64,000 nt of DNA. It comes from Carettochelys insculpta (Eukaryota; Chordata; Testudines; Carettochelyidae). Numbering within the stretch: position 1 is the first letter of the stretch; each line of letters opens with the position of its first letter. The stretch is taken from assembly GCF_033958435.1 (NCBI RefSeq), contig NC_134161.1, positions 13,888,001 through 13,952,000 on the forward strand, given 5' to 3'. The notes beneath the pieces are model-generated. The model did not search any database and was not told the origin of the DNA. It worked only from the letters and a program-made list of their open reading frames with translations. Position numbers and translations under genes: made by a program. This document shows, piece after piece, positions 11,058 to 22,564 of the stretch.

Positions 11058-12114
11058 TTTATGGATAGAGGAGAAGCGGTAGATGTGGTATACCTAGACT
11101 TTAGTAAAGCATTTGATTCGGTCTCTCATGATATTCTTATCAAAAAACTAGGCAAATACAATTTAGATGAGGCTACTATAAGGTGGGTGCATAACTGGCT
11201 GGATAACTGTACCCAGAGAGTAGTTCTTAATGGTTCTCAGTCCTGCTGGAAAAGTATAAAAAGTGGGGTTCCGCAGGGGTCTGTGTTAGGACCGGTTCTG
11301 TTCAATGTCTTCATCAATGATTTAGATATTGGCATAGAAAGTACACTTATTAAGTTTGCAGATGATACCAAGTTGGGAGGGGTTGCAACTACTTTGGAGG
11401 ATAGGGTCATAATTCAAAATGATCTGGATAAATTGGAGAAATGGTCTGAGGTAAACAGGATGAAGTTTAATAAGGACAAATGCAAAGTGCTCCATTTAGG
11501 AAGGAACAATCAGTTTCACACATACAGAATGGGGAGAGACTGTCTAGGAACGACTACAGCAGAAAGGGATCTAGGGGTTATAGTGGACCACAAGCTAAAT
11601 ATGAGTCAACAGTGTGATGCTGTTGCAAAAAAAGCAAACATGATTCTAGGATGCATTAAGAGGTGTGTTGTGAACAAGACACGAGAAGTCATTCTTCCGC
11701 TCTACTCTGCGCTGGTTAGGCCTCAGCTGGAGTATTGTGTCCAGTTCTGGGCACTGCAGTTCAAAAAAGATGTGGAGAAACTGGAGAGGGTCCAGAAAAG
11801 AGCGACAAGAATGATTAAAGGTCTAGAGAATGTGACCTCTGAAAAAAGGTTGAAAGAATTGGCCTTGTTTAGTTTGGAAAAGAGAAGTTTGAGGGGAGAC
11901 ATGATAGCAGTTTTCAGGTATCTAAAAGGGAGTCATAAGGAGGAAGGAGAAAACTTGTTCTTCTTGGCCTCTGAGGATAGAACAAGAGGCAATGGGCTTA
12001 AACTGCAGCAAAGGAGGTTTAGGGTGGACATTAGGAAAAAGTTCCTAAATGTCAGGGCGGTCAAACAGTGGAATAAATTGCCAAGGGAGGTCGTGGAATT
12101 TCCATCGCTGGAGG
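11058..12114 (+). pseudogene. CR1 reverse transcriptase, C-terminal two thirds
   Basis: The frame has no stop from before 11058 to the junction. Motif A with its catalytic Asp is VVYLDFSKAFDSVSHDIL. The [15 protein letters not shown] segment follows, then motif [11 protein letters not shown] with the two catalytic Asp. The thumb/C-terminal region contains QLEYC-like and RVQKRATRMIKG blocks and ends in NKLPREVVEFPSLE. The enzyme reverse-transcribes LINE RNA at the target site. The N-terminal RT motifs and the whole endonuclease are missing through 5' truncation. The open frame continues into the second element (to 12515), so the apparent 508-residue product is a chimera of two transposons, not a gene. 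Confidence 0.85.
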
Positions 12115-13885
12115 AACAGCTAGCCAAAAATTCAAAAAATGATAGTAAAATGTTTTTTAAATACATTAGAAGCAGGAAGCCCGCTAAAAAAGCATTGGGG
12201 CCCTTGGACGATAAAGATATAAAAGGAGCGATCAAGGAAGACAGAGCCATTGCGGAGCGATTAAATGATTTCTTTGCTTCAGTCTTCACGGCTGAGGATG
12301 TTACAGAGGTTCCTAAATCTGAGCCAGCCTTTTTAGGAGACAAATCTGAGGAACTCTCCCAGATTGAAATGACATTAGAGGAGGTTTTGGAGTTAATTGA
12401 TAAGCTGAATAGTAACAAGTCTCCAGGACCAGACGGTATTCACCCAAGGGTTCTGAAAGAACTCAAATGTGAAATTGCGGAGTTATTAACAGTGGTTTGT
12501 AACCTGTCCTTTTAAATCCGCTTCGGTACCCAATGACTGGAAGACGGCCAATATAACGCCAATATTTAAAAAAGGCTCTAGAGGAGACCCTGGCAATTAT
12601 AGACCGATAAGTCTAACATCAGTACCAGGCAAATTAGTAGAAACAATAGTAAAGAATAAAATTGCAAGGCACATAGAAGAGCACAAATTGTTGGGCAAAA
12701 GTCAGCATGGTTTCTGCAGAGGGAAGTCGTGTCTAACTAATCTATTAGAATTCTTTGAAGGGGTTAATAAACATGCAGACAAGGGGCACCCAGTGGACAT
12801 AATATACCTAGATTTCCAGAAAGCCTTTGACACGGTCTCACACCAAAGGCTTTTTATGTAAATTAGGCGGTCACGGGATAGGAGGAAAGATCCTTTCATG
12901 GATCGGGAATTGGTTAAAAGACAGAAAACAAAGGGTTGGAATAAATGGTACATTTTCACAATGGAGGGGGGTAACTAGTGGTGTTCCCCAGGGGTCAGTC
13001 CTGGGACCAATCCTGTTCAACTTGTTCATCAGTGATCTAGAAAATGACGTAAGCAGTGAGGTGGCAAAGTTTGCAGATGACACCAAGTTGTTCAGGACAG
13101 TCAAAACCAAAAGGGATTGTGAAGAACTACAAAAAGATCTCAGCAAACTGAGTGATTGGGCAGCAAAATGGCAAATGAAATTTAATGTGGGTAAGTGTAA
13201 GGTAATGCACATTGGAAAAAATAACCCAAATTACACGTACAACATGATGGGGTCAAATTTAGCTACGACAGATCAGGAAAGGGAACTTGGAGTTATAGTG
13301 GATAGTTCTCTGAAGACATCCACGCAGTGTGCAGCGGCAGTTAGTAAAGCGAATAGGATGTTAGGAATTATTAAAAAAGGGATAGATAATAAGACAAAAG
13401 ATATCATACTTCCCCTATATAAAACTATGGTACTCCCACATCTTGAGTACTGCGTACAGATGTGGTCTCCTCACCTCAAAAAAGATATATTGGCATTGGA
13501 AAAGGTTCAGAAAAGGGCAACTAAGATGATTAGGGGTTTGGAACGGGATCCATATGGGGAGAGGCTAGAGAGACTGGGACTTTTCATTCTGGAAAAAAGG
13601 CGATTGAGGGGCGATATGATGGAGGTATATAAAATCATGAATGGTGTGGAGAAAGTGGATATAGAAAAATTATTTATCTTTTCCCATAATACAAGAACTA
13701 GGGGACACCAAATGAAATTGATGGGTAGTAGGTTCAAAACTAATAAAAGGAAATTTTTCTTCACGCAGCGCACAGTCATCCTGTGGAACTCCTTGCCGGA
13801 GGAGGCTGTGAAGGCCAGGACTCTATCAGGGTTTAAAAAAGAGCTCAATAAATTTTTGCAGGTTAGGTCCATAAATGGGTATTAG
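12115..13885 (+). pseudogene. CR1 no. 2 reverse transcriptase relic
   Basis: Three frame segments cover the RT. 12115-12512 holds the linker and the SPGPDGIHPRVLKEL block. About 12514-12855 holds DWKTANITPIFKKG, the GNYRPISLTSVPGKL block and motif [18 protein letters not shown]. About 12860-13885 holds [17 protein letters not shown], motif [10 protein letters not shown], and the C-terminus to [11 protein letters not shown]. Only two frameshifts, near 12512 and 12855, break the frame. Both catalytic Asp motifs are intact, so this copy is younger than most CR1s here. The endonuclease is absent. Confidence 0.85.
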
Positions 13886-14083
13886 CCAGGGGTAAAGTAT
13901 GGTGCCCTAGCTTTCAGTACAAGGGCAGGAGATGGATGGCAGGAGATAAATCACTTGATCATTGTCTTCTGTTCTCCTTCTCTGGGGCACCTGGCATTGG
14001 CCACTGTCGGCAGACGGGATACTGGGCTGGATGGACCTTTGGTCTGACCCAGTATGGCCATTCTTATGTTCTTATGTTCTTAG
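12115..14083 (+). mobile_element. CR1 LINE no. 2 nested inside no. 1
   Basis: A separate CR1 subfamily inserted into the 3' coding end of CR1 no. 1. It starts in the endonuclease-RT linker (KFFKYIRS-type sequence) and has almost all of the RT. The 3' UTR contains GGATGGACCTTTGGTCTGAC, and it ends with TTCTTATG repeats (14061-14080), unlike the TTCTATGATTCT end of its host. Only a short ag-type duplication is visible at the ends. Confidence 0.9.
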
Positions 14084-14589
14084 ATATTTAAGAACAGGTT
14101 AGATAGATGTCTGTCCGGGATGGTTTAGATAGTACTTGGTCCTGCCATTTGGGCAGGGGGCTGGACTCAATGGCCTCTCAAGGTCCCTTCCAGTCCTAGT
14201 GTTCTATGATTCTTTGCGGCTCCCGACGCTATAATTGCAAAGTTTAAAAAAAAACAAACAAACCTCCCGATAATTTTCGATAAACAGTGAATGTCTAAAA
14301 CCCCAACAATGCACAGTTCATATCTAAATAGCAAATGATATGTGATCTTGAAATGTTGGATAACTCCCCCTTTGTGCAGTACATTATGGGACATTTGTTT
14401 TGATCATGGTGTTAATAAAGTCTTATTTACATGCATTGTGGCTCTTGAATTATTGATTTTTTTTTTAACTAAATTAAAAAAAATGGCTTCTCTTGCTATT
14501 TTGGTTGCTGACCCCGAACATGGGGATATGGGTGCACCCACAGCGCAGCTTTCATCCATTTTCACAGCCATTGAGATCTGAGTAACATC

Positions 14590-16110
14590 TTTGGCGTGTA
14601 GAAGACTTTGGGGATTGGACCAAGGCTGAATTCCAAAGAAATATCCATGACATCAAAATTAAATGGTCATGACAAAAGGCCGAAAAGATTGAACTTTTTG
14701 CTGATAAACATAACATAAGGAGTTTCTTTATTTTCAGGCAGTAAAGGCCATTTTCAGTTCATGGTCCAATGGACCTGCATCACCTGTGGAGCTAACGGTG
14801 TGGCAACATATTTTAAGGGCAACAAAGCCAGATGGAAAGAGCATTTTGAACTCCCGAACCACGAGTCAAGTGTCTCTAATATCACTGTTGAATCTACATC
14901 TCAATGACATGAAAGAGAACATCTTGCTGGCACTTCCTGCCCCACCAAAGAAATAACATGAGCTGCTATGCAAACCAAGAACACATGGAAGCAAGGCCAG
15001 ATGGCATACCAGCTGTTGTCTACAAGGTTGGAGGTGAAGAACTGGTAAGGAAACTCCACAAATTTTTTCTTCATATCTGGTGTAACAGGAAGATTTCAGA
15101 AGACCTGAGGAGCACTAACATTGTTAACATCTGTAAGAAAAGAGATAAATAGGAGTGTGGAAATTATCAAGGCATTGTCTTGCTATCTGTGGCAGGGAAA
15201 ATTCTTCTCTCTGTCTTCTTAAACAGATTATTTCACCCTGCTGAGGAAATATCACCAGAATCTCAGTTCAGTTTTAGACCATCCTGCGGGACAGTCCCAG
15301 CAAACCCTGGATAATCAATTTGACAAAGGCCTTTGCTTCTATATATTGCTAAGCCCTGTGGAAGGTGCTAGCCAAATTTGTCTGCCTTCTAAAATTTATT
15401 AAGTTCTCTGTAATAGCCTTGAGGTGCAACCTTTCATTATCAAAACGGAGGTTAAGCAAGGATGTGTTATTGCCCCATCTCTGTTCTTAATATATTTAAC
15501 TGTCATCTTGATCCTTGTTGAAGATCACTTTGCCAATGAAGTTGACATTCAATACAGAATATGTGGGTGGCTCTTTTAACTTTGAGTAGAGACACTGATG
15601 ATTAAAGTCTTCAGGGCATCCATTACTGATGTTCAGTATACTGATGACTCTGTCATGCTTTTGCACACTCAAGATTACCTTTAGACTATACTGGATGTCT
15701 TTGCACAATATTACCAAAGACTGGGACTCTCTCACTTAATATTGGAAAGACTAAAGAGAGTACCTCCTCTGATTTCTCCGGAAAATCCTTTGCAACAAGT
15801 GGCAAGATTGCTGCACTAATACCAGCATGCTCACTGAAGCAGTGTTAGCAGCATTGCAGCAATGATTCTCATGTACCTTACTGGGCTGGACGTTGTGTGC
15901 AGATGCCAGAATCTTGCCTTCCAAAACAAGTCCTCTCCTTTCAGCTCTCACACGGTCAGAGATTCAATGTCCCTGAAGGTCAGAAGCAATGCTGCAAAGA
16001 CACACTGAAAGACACTTGGCTCCTCAAGGAGGTTTGAGAATATTTAATAAGCCTACTTGTGAAATTGGTTTGGTAGTTGCCAAAAAGGACATCTCTAAGG
16101 AATAATGAGT
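14590..16110 (+). pseudogene. non-LTR retrotransposon RT relic (not CR1)
   Basis: Broken frames match a non-LTR reverse transcriptase whose relatives are often annotated as craniofacial development protein 2-like. Recognisable pieces are KIELFADKHNIRSF (14680s), RPDGIPAVVYKVGG (14997), CGNYQGIVLLSVAGKILL (15157), an ESQFSFRP block (15255), a GVKQG-like segment (15450s), and motif C QYTDDSVMLLHTQD (15636). The C-terminal WTGHV..MPD..LP-type block lies near 15890. Many stops and frameshifts make this much older than the neighbouring CR1s. The endonuclease part is missing. A fragment of the endonuclease of such a family occurs at 30.1 kb. Confidence 0.65.
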
Positions 16111-16319
16111 GAGCTGAAAACTGTTTTGACTTGAGAGAAGAAACTGCACAGTGAGTTTTTGTGCATGTTCTATTTGGGCTTGTTAATGCTGCACTTTGGC
16201 TTTGCTCTCATCTGCAGCATTTAATCTTTTCTTTTCCGAGTTTTTAAAAAAAAGTGTAAAGAAACAGTAAAATACAATTGGTGTGATATTACTTTTTTTC
16301 TGCAAACCCTAGAAGTAAC
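16111..16319. other. unassigned spacer
   Basis: Short A/T-rich non-coding spacer between the RT relic and a solo PLE end. Nothing was recognised. Confidence 0.4.
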
Positions 16320-16501
16320 TGATTAACTGATTAAATCTTTTCCTGATTTGTCCTCCTTGCTTACTGTTTTTGGTTCTCTGTGCCTTAAATATTGAGTCTG
16401 CTATGGTCTGAAGAAGTGGGTCTGTCCCACGAAAGCTCACCTAATAAACTATTTTGCTAGTCTTTAAAGTGCTACTGACTGCTTTTTGTTTTGATTAACT
16501 G
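16320..16501 (+). mobile_element. solo PLE 3' end (family A), TSD TGATTAACTG
   Basis: The body (about 16330-16491) is flanked by TGATTAACTG (16320-16329, 16492-16501). It is collinear with 745-920 of the first PLE: TGATTTGTCCTCCTTGC, ATATTGAGTCTG, the hammerhead core, then TTTGCTAGTCTTTAAAGTGC and GACTGCTTTTTGTTTTGAT. It contains no coding sequence. Confidence 0.8.
16405..16441 (+). ncRNA. hammerhead-ribozyme-like motif, family A
   Basis: GGT (16405-16407), CTGAAGA (16408-16414), GTGGG/CCCAC hairpin, GAAA (16431-16434), GCTC, ACC (16439-16441). Sequence and spacing are identical to the copy at 828-864, with all core positions intact. Confidence 0.65.
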
Positions 16502-17150
16502 GGTTTCCAAAAAGTAAGTAAACCAGGTTAGCTGCATTAAACATTACAGAGTGGGAACAGAATTCCGTTGATGAGAGAACACTTGGTACACTTCACAGTT
16601 AGGCTGAAGGACAGTACTGTGAGGCATAGGTTGACTTGTTTTGTCCCTTGATAACCATCTGAAGGAACATAACAGATGTTCTGGAAAGAATTTGTGTTCA
16701 GAGAATTTCTGGGAAGTTGTTTTTGTGCCTAGAGCTGCTGTATTTGTACTCCTCTTGATTCAGCTGTTCATGGCATCTTTTTGTGAGAGTTTAAAACTGC
16801 TTTGAAGGGGTTTTGGAACAAAAAGATTAAGATGAATGTTAGGTTTTTCTTGTTAGCCTGAATCTTAGATTATCCCCTTCAGCTCCATCTGGGATGGGCT
16901 GAAGGACTTGTCATGCCCATTCTTTTTGTTGGTCCTTTGCACCGGGTTGAACTTCTCAACTGGGTAGAAAGATGATCAAGTTGTATTCTCAAGGATTGAA
17001 CAGATCCCCGCAGGCCTGCTCAGAACCATGGGGCAGAAAATACCTGCAGCAAGTACTCTCCTGCCAGGATGAGTTGCCTCCAGTTCCCAGCCTTTCAAAC
17101 CTTCACACAGATCAGCAGTGTTATTTTGTCTACATCTCTCTTAGGCAGAG
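16502..17150. other. unassigned stretch
   Basis: No gene or bounded repeat was recognised. Confidence 0.35.
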
Positions 17151-17480
17151 GTGAGCAGTAACCTGCCTGGTGGGCTGAATGTGGTTGTCCAGGGTTAGAC
17201 TGTAGCAGGCCGCTTCTGCTGTATTTATATGCAGCTTTGCAGGAACAGGCACTTGCAGTGCCAGTTGGCTGTGGATCACTTTTCCTTGCCAATGGTTGAT
17301 GTGGGAAGCAGTGGTACTGGTCCCTGCTGCTTCCCACAGCTCCCATTTCTGGGAATGGTCGTCTGCAGCCAACGGGAGCTGCAAGTGCCTGTACCTGCAG
17401 AGGTTCAGGTAAATACAGCACTGGCAGCCCACCAGGGGCTAACCCTGGTAAACCAGATCCATCTTATTGCCTTATCTAGG
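17150..17480. mobile_element. palindromic hAT-like MITE relic
   Basis: Two inverted arms: GGAACAGGCACTTGCAG and CTGCAAGTGCCTGTACC, and GCCAATGG/GGGAATGG around a centre near 17310-17330. The left edge resembles a GGTGGGCAA-type hAT terminus. Similar palindromic hAT elements are common in turtles. Exact ends and duplication are not resolved. Frames on both strands here come from the palindrome. Confidence 0.45.
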
Positions 17481-17794
17481 GTATTTATCTGTGACCCCAT
17501 TCTTTAGTAAAAGAGGATATCCCATTTTTCATGTGCTTAGCACAGAATAGTTTAGTGATTTTTAAGATAACAAAAGAAATCTGATGGATCAGAGCATTGA
17601 ATCAGCCTCTCCAAAGTCCCAGTCTGTCATGCCAACTACAGAACCTCATACTTTTCCTTAGGCCTGTAGTGATGGCTCGTGAGGGAGACATGATCTCTTG
17701 AGACCCAGAGAATGCAAGACTTTCACAATTAATCCAAGACGTTGCAGCCTTTGTGGAACTGGTGCAATTAGCACTTTAACAGTATTCATACATA

Positions 17795-17895
17795 GCTCTT
17801 GAAACCTTTACAAGGATGGATAGGTATATTATCCTTTTTTTATAGGTAGGAAAACAGAGTTGCAGGGAGATAAATGGTTTGTTAGTCATCAGTCC
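17795..17895 (+). repeat. MIR/L2-like ancient relic
   Basis: TATTATCC..TTTTTATAGGTAGGAAAACAGAGTTGCAGGGAG is collinear in pattern with the conserved central block of ancient amniote SINE/LINE relics (Pol III-related MIR-like core). It is heavily diverged. Confidence 0.35.
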
Positions 17896-17899
17896 CAAT

Positions 17900-19520
17900 T
17901 TTCCTCCTCCTCTAGCTTTTTCTTCTTGCTGAACCATGAAAGCTTTTTCCTTATCAAAGGCGAGAACTAAATGGGAGTACAAGGGCTGGGATGTATTTTA
18001 CTTGTGTTGGTGCTGCTGCATATGTGTCTATGTAAAAAGAATGTATTTTCAACACAGCTTAATGCTGGCAAATGAAGAAAAGAAATCAGCAGTTTTGTTT
18101 TTCTCTCTTACTTTCTAGAGCTACGTAATTGCTCAGTAGCGTGCATTCAGTTGTCCTCCCAAAACACGTTGTAAAAGATATACTGAAGGAGAGGGAGTGG
18201 AATGTAAAAGTGTGTTTAGAGTCATTTATTTAGGAGCCACAGCAAGGAAATGAGTCAGGTACTGGAGCAGCCCAGACATCTTGGCAGAGATGAATGCCTG
18301 GTTTACTAGGTTTTGTAAGCAGGTTTGTATGTGTTTATGTTAGTTTTTACTTTTTCAGTAATGGTTCTTGGAATTTTATTGTGACCATCCTAAATATTGA
18401 TGGAGAACATATTCATGGGTAAATACAATGAGATTTCCTTTAGAAGGTTTTGAGGCAAGAACCAGTGGGGGGTGAGAATTGACGGTGTTCCTCTACTGTG
18501 CCTTGATCTGTGATCCTGAGATTAACTTCAGCCTGGCTACAATTCGAATCATTAAACCGTTCAATGAATTGTTACGCTAAATTATAAGGAACCCTGGGTG
18601 ACTGCAGGCGGTTACATAAATACCAACAACTGCTCTGTTCGATGCTGGGCAAATTTATCAAATAGCAAATATGGGTTAAATTTTTTTATTAGCTTTCTAG
18701 GTCCAAGGTTTTCACACAGGTTTGTGTCATAGTGTTGAGTGAAATCTTGGGGCCAAATAGAAATAGCACAATGAATGTTCTTTGCTGTGAAAATTTGAGA
18801 AAAGGTGCTCAGTTTCTCGGAACAGGTAAAATCCTGGCTCCAGCGACTTCAGTAGGGCCAGCGTTTCACATATAGAAATTATTTAACAATTTTATTATTG
18901 AGCTCCTGCTCCATATTTCACAATGACGCTATAGGGTCTGTCTCTGAGGTTTTGAGAAGAAGGGAAAGAGAGATTAGGGAAGAGTAGCCTATCCCAGAGC
19001 CACAAGTCCCCTCTCTCTCAAATGCACTTAGTGCGTTTGGAACAATGTATGAGACCGTTACATACCTTGTTTAATATTATATAATATGAAAACAATAAAG
19101 TATTAACATTTTAATTTGAAGAAAGATCTCTTCAAACCTTTCAATTTTAAAACTAAAAATAGTCTTTCTAAGCCACGAGGAAAAAAAAAGTGAAAGAATC
19201 GTAAAATGTTCCTTATTCTCACAAATTGGGAAAATTTCAGAACTGTGTTTCTTTGAATTGCCTGGCATATTTCATATTTTAAGCTAAAATGGATGAAATT
19301 TTAATGATGATTAAAAGTGAAGCTGTTACTGCAATGGGACCAGTCATGGTAGGAGGCACTGTGCTAAGTGGCATGTGTAGTGTCTAGATCAGATTTAGTA
19401 AGCCCGAACATTTTTTATCGGTTTGCAAAGTCCCTTTTTTATTTATTGATTTTTTTTTTGTTGGAATCCCAATTGCTGTGATTTGTTGGATGGTGATCCC
19501 AGACTTCCCCTCTCATCTTG
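17900..19520. other. unassigned non-coding stretch
   Basis: No gene or bounded mobile element was recognised. A segment near 18530-18660 has mixed composition without repeat features and could be compared with other amniotes for conservation. Confidence 0.35.
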
Positions 19521-19527
19521 CTGTGTA

Positions 19528-19720
19528 GATATATAAGTTTATAGGGCCTGAAAGGAACCATTATGACCGTCATGTTGGTTCTTCTGCATAAACCAGACCA
19601 AAATACCTAGTTGAACCTAGGGTATATATTTTCATTAGATATCCTATGGTTAATTACACGAAGTTCTTGTCTTGTTTGATCCATTTTTCCTGCTTTTTAT
19701 TATTTTCTGTCTTTCTGTGG
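19528..19720 (-). mobile_element. degraded CR1 3' fragment (minus strand)
   Basis: TTTATAGGGCCTGAAAGGAACCATTATGACC is a diverged form of the inverse CR1 3' end also seen at 47.22 kb (CAGAAGGGACCACTGTGATC). Coding homology is lost. Confidence 0.45.
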
Positions 19721-19722
19721 TG

Positions 19723-20054
19723 CAGTTTGAACCTCTCTAATCTGGAACTCTCTCATTCAGCAACGTCCATAAACTGGCATGATTTTAGTTAGCCAGACAA
19801 CCTGTTCTCAAGGGTGTGGCCATGATTCCTGTGGCCCCATGAAGTTAATTTACAGCCACCAGTCCTGGGTCTCATTGTTCTGTGCTGTTACTTAGCTGTT
19901 ATTTTTATTTAGCCCTAAATGTCTTGTAAGAGTCCAGTACACAGTGGAAGTGTTGGTAACACTGCTAGACAACACTCACCTCCTGTGATCCGGCAAATTC
20001 TCTTGTTCAGCAGTGCTCATTTCCCAGTGGTGCCAGATTAGAGAGTGCAGCCTG
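19723..20054. mobile_element. TA-flanked DNA transposon (Tigger/mariner-like MITE)
   Basis: The left end CAGTTTGAACCTCTCT and right end AGAGAGTGCAGCCTG are imperfect inverted repeats. The inner blocks TTTTAGTTAGCCAGAC and ACAGCCACCAGTCCTGG recur in related copies at 10.3, 44.2 and 58.3 kb. TA follows the right end at 20055; the left TA appears mutated to TG. Confidence 0.65.
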
Positions 20055-20056
20055 TA

Positions 20057-21420
20057 TTACTGTTTCCTTGACATTTCCCCCGCTCACTAGGTTCCCACCC
20101 ACTACCAGGTAATGTGTGTACTTGTATTGAGGATGGTAGGGGAAGTGGATGCTTCGTGATGGCACCGTTTTAATGTAATGTGTCAACTGGAGCATTATTT
20201 ACAAATTAAATAGCAAAATGCATTCTGACTTATCACTTCACAGCAGCATCTAGTTAAGGGAAAATACAGGTTGTGTAAAGGCAAACAATTATTAAAATTC
20301 AGAGTTTTTCGTTCAGGGAAATACAGATGTCTCAAGGCTGAAAAATCTTGTTTGGTTTTGTTCAATATTTGCTCCACTATGATAGTGGTTCTTAAAGCTG
20401 TTATCCCTGACTTGTGATTTCGAGCTCAGAGAGAGGGAGGGTACATTTGTAGGGATATTTTTGTTTTGTTTTGTTACAACTTAGAACATCAATAACAATG
20501 GTAAAAAAAGCTTCTCAGTTAAGTGGGAAGGAAGCTCAAGAAATCACCCATTCTTTCCATTCTGGATGAGTTAATTCATGTATTAACTGAAATCAGTACA
20601 AATTACTGTTAATTATAATCACACTGGAGTGAAGCCTGAAGTAGGTCACGTGTCTTATGAAATGAAACACATTGAAAGTGATTGTGTTTGCTCGGATGAG
20701 CTTGCAAGAGACTCTGCAATGTTTCAGCCTCTGTAGACTGCTGTTCTTGTACGCCAGACTCTGCCGCTCTTCTTTATGCGTTTTGTTTTTGTGCATTGTG
20801 GTGGGCTGAGTCTCTGTGGATGGCATGTTGGCTAGTTTCCATGTCAGAAGTGAGAGTCATGTTTAAATGTTTGAGGTTGAATGTTCTCTGTGTATTTGAG
20901 ACTTAAGCTACTCAAGCAAACTGAGGTTTTCAATAGATTAGTGCTGTCTTCCTCTTTCAGTTACCACAGAACTGCCTTCTCCAGACCTGAGACAAAGATA
21001 ATGAGGTACCTGCCTCATTGAGTCAAGAACTCCAGTGATCCTCTGTCAGCAGGATTCACACCTTCTAGCAAGAGGCAGAGGTGCAGTCAGTTGTGTGCTT
21101 TGGTAGCATTTCATTGTACTATGTTAATCTTTTTGTTTTCTGAAAAATATGATTCCAGATGCTATTTTTGGGAACATTCCCCCGTGGCCAATGAGCTGCT
21201 TCTCTTGAAGAAGAAACAAAGAACAAGAAACAAAGGGAGACACGAGCTTGAACGACATCTACTCTTATATCTAACAATGTACTGATTGTTCAAATATATG
21301 AAGTAAATAGTGCTTGCCCACTTCTCCAGGCAATTCTGCATCACGCATTATTTCATCTATCTTGGGGCTTTATGGTTACACACAAGCATGCATTTATATG
21401 TTTTCATATTATTTGCACTA
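20057..21420. other. unassigned non-coding stretch
   Basis: Non-coding; no family-level motif or bounded repeat was identified. Confidence 0.35.
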
Positions 21421-21427
21421 ATACTGC

Positions 21428-21955
21428 AGTAGGTATAGGGTAACCATGTTTTTCCAAAGGGAAAGTGGGACATTCCTGGGGCTGGCTTGAGGCCCTGCTT
21501 TCTCCTTGCACATGACTCAAGCCATCCCTGTTTCCCACCCGTGTGGGGCTAATTCAAGAGTCTCCTCATCCCCCTGTGCATGGGACTGACCCTAGCCTCC
21601 CAAGCTGCCCACCCACCCCTGGCCAGCCTGCGGCCCCTGTTTTTCCTACACCTCCTGGTCACCTGCTCATCTGAGGGTGGCCCAGACCAAGCTGCAGTCC
21701 TGAAACCTTCCCTCTGTGTCGGGCAGGCATTGCCATTTGCAAGCCCCATCCCACCTCCTGTTCTTCTATGCCCTGCTAGGGTTCACACTCTACTTCTCTT
21801 TTTTGGCAAAACTGGATTTGTCAGGTTTGCTCTTGCCAACTGATTGGCAAGAACAAGTGGCCAAATGTGTGTTTTTTGCCAAAAGAGTCAGGTCATGTGG
21901 GAAGGGCTTAGAAATGGACTGTCCCACCAAAATGGGACACATGGTCAACCTGTAT
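21428..21955. mobile_element. DNA transposon-like element with inverted ends
   Basis: The left edge TATAGGGTAACCATG and the inverse of the right edge, TACAGGTTGACCATGTG, pair as terminal inverted repeats. The inner edges also pair (AAGTGGGACATTCC with the inverse of CTGTCCCACC). The interior is C-rich and non-coding. Confidence 0.45.
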
Positions 21956-22564
21956 ACTTTAAGTAGGTACTTCTACTCTTACCTATACCATGCCTAAAAG
22001 TCTCAAAATTTAGCTCTGTATTTAATACGTATATAATCAATAAAGTTTTAAAGTGCAGTTTTACTGTGCAAATGGGCTGTTTTGTTTCTTTGTTGACTAT
22101 TTTTTTTTTGGTTTAACTTCTGCATCAGATGTGGTCAGTGTAAATTGCGTTCCCAGTAAAAACCAGATTTGGTTTCTTCTTGCACCTTCCCTTCCACAAT
22201 TGACAACCTTGCAGATTCACTGAGGGCCTTGAGAGCTAAGATGTATTCTTTCTGATAGGTGCAACACCAACCACGATAAAGATTCTGCCGGCCACCTTAA
22301 GGTAATCCAGTTCTCCTCAAATCCTCAATGACTATCTTGCAGCTCTTGTGGGTTTTGACCATCTCTAATTAATTGAAACCTAGAAAATAGTTCTATTGAA
22401 GTAGAGGCCTATTTTTGTCACTAAAGTGAGCAACTCTGAATCCATGGAATAGCTTTGAGGTAGAAGGCATCCTTTGCACATAGTTGGGTTTTGTTAATAG
22501 TAAATCTACAATTAAAAACCCACCTTTCCTAAGGCATCTGTTGTAATCCTTGAGCTGTTGAACA

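Larger units (their letters stand above)
11050..14213 (+). mobile_element. CR1 LINE no. 1 (5'-truncated, interrupted)
   Basis: A CR1 LINE truncated at its 5' end within the reverse transcriptase domain. Coding sequence runs to about 12114, is interrupted by a second CR1 (about 12115-14083), and resumes at 14084 with ATATTTAAGAACAGG. It ends with the CR1 tail GTTCTATGATTCT near 14213. The continuous form of the junction, CTGGAGATATTTAAAAAC, is present in the related CR1 at 37.2 kb, which confirms the interruption. Confidence 0.9.
10997..14524. mobile_element. hAT element split by nested CR1s, TSD AACATGGG
   Basis: Perfect 8-bp duplications AACATGGG (10997-11004, 14517-14524) flank a body 11005-14516. 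The left terminus CAGGGGTCTGCAACC and the inverse of the right terminus, CGGGGTCAGCAACC, form hAT-type inverted repeats. The hAT itself is only about 350 bp: 11005 to about 11055, then about 14213-14516. The rest is a CR1 LINE that itself contains a second CR1. The outer duplication dates the hAT as the oldest insertion of the three. Confidence 0.85.

Noticed and set aside
11933..13872. Minus-strand open frames of 110-160 codons across the CR1 pair
   Set aside because: Shadows of the CR1 RT coding strand; no independent motifs.
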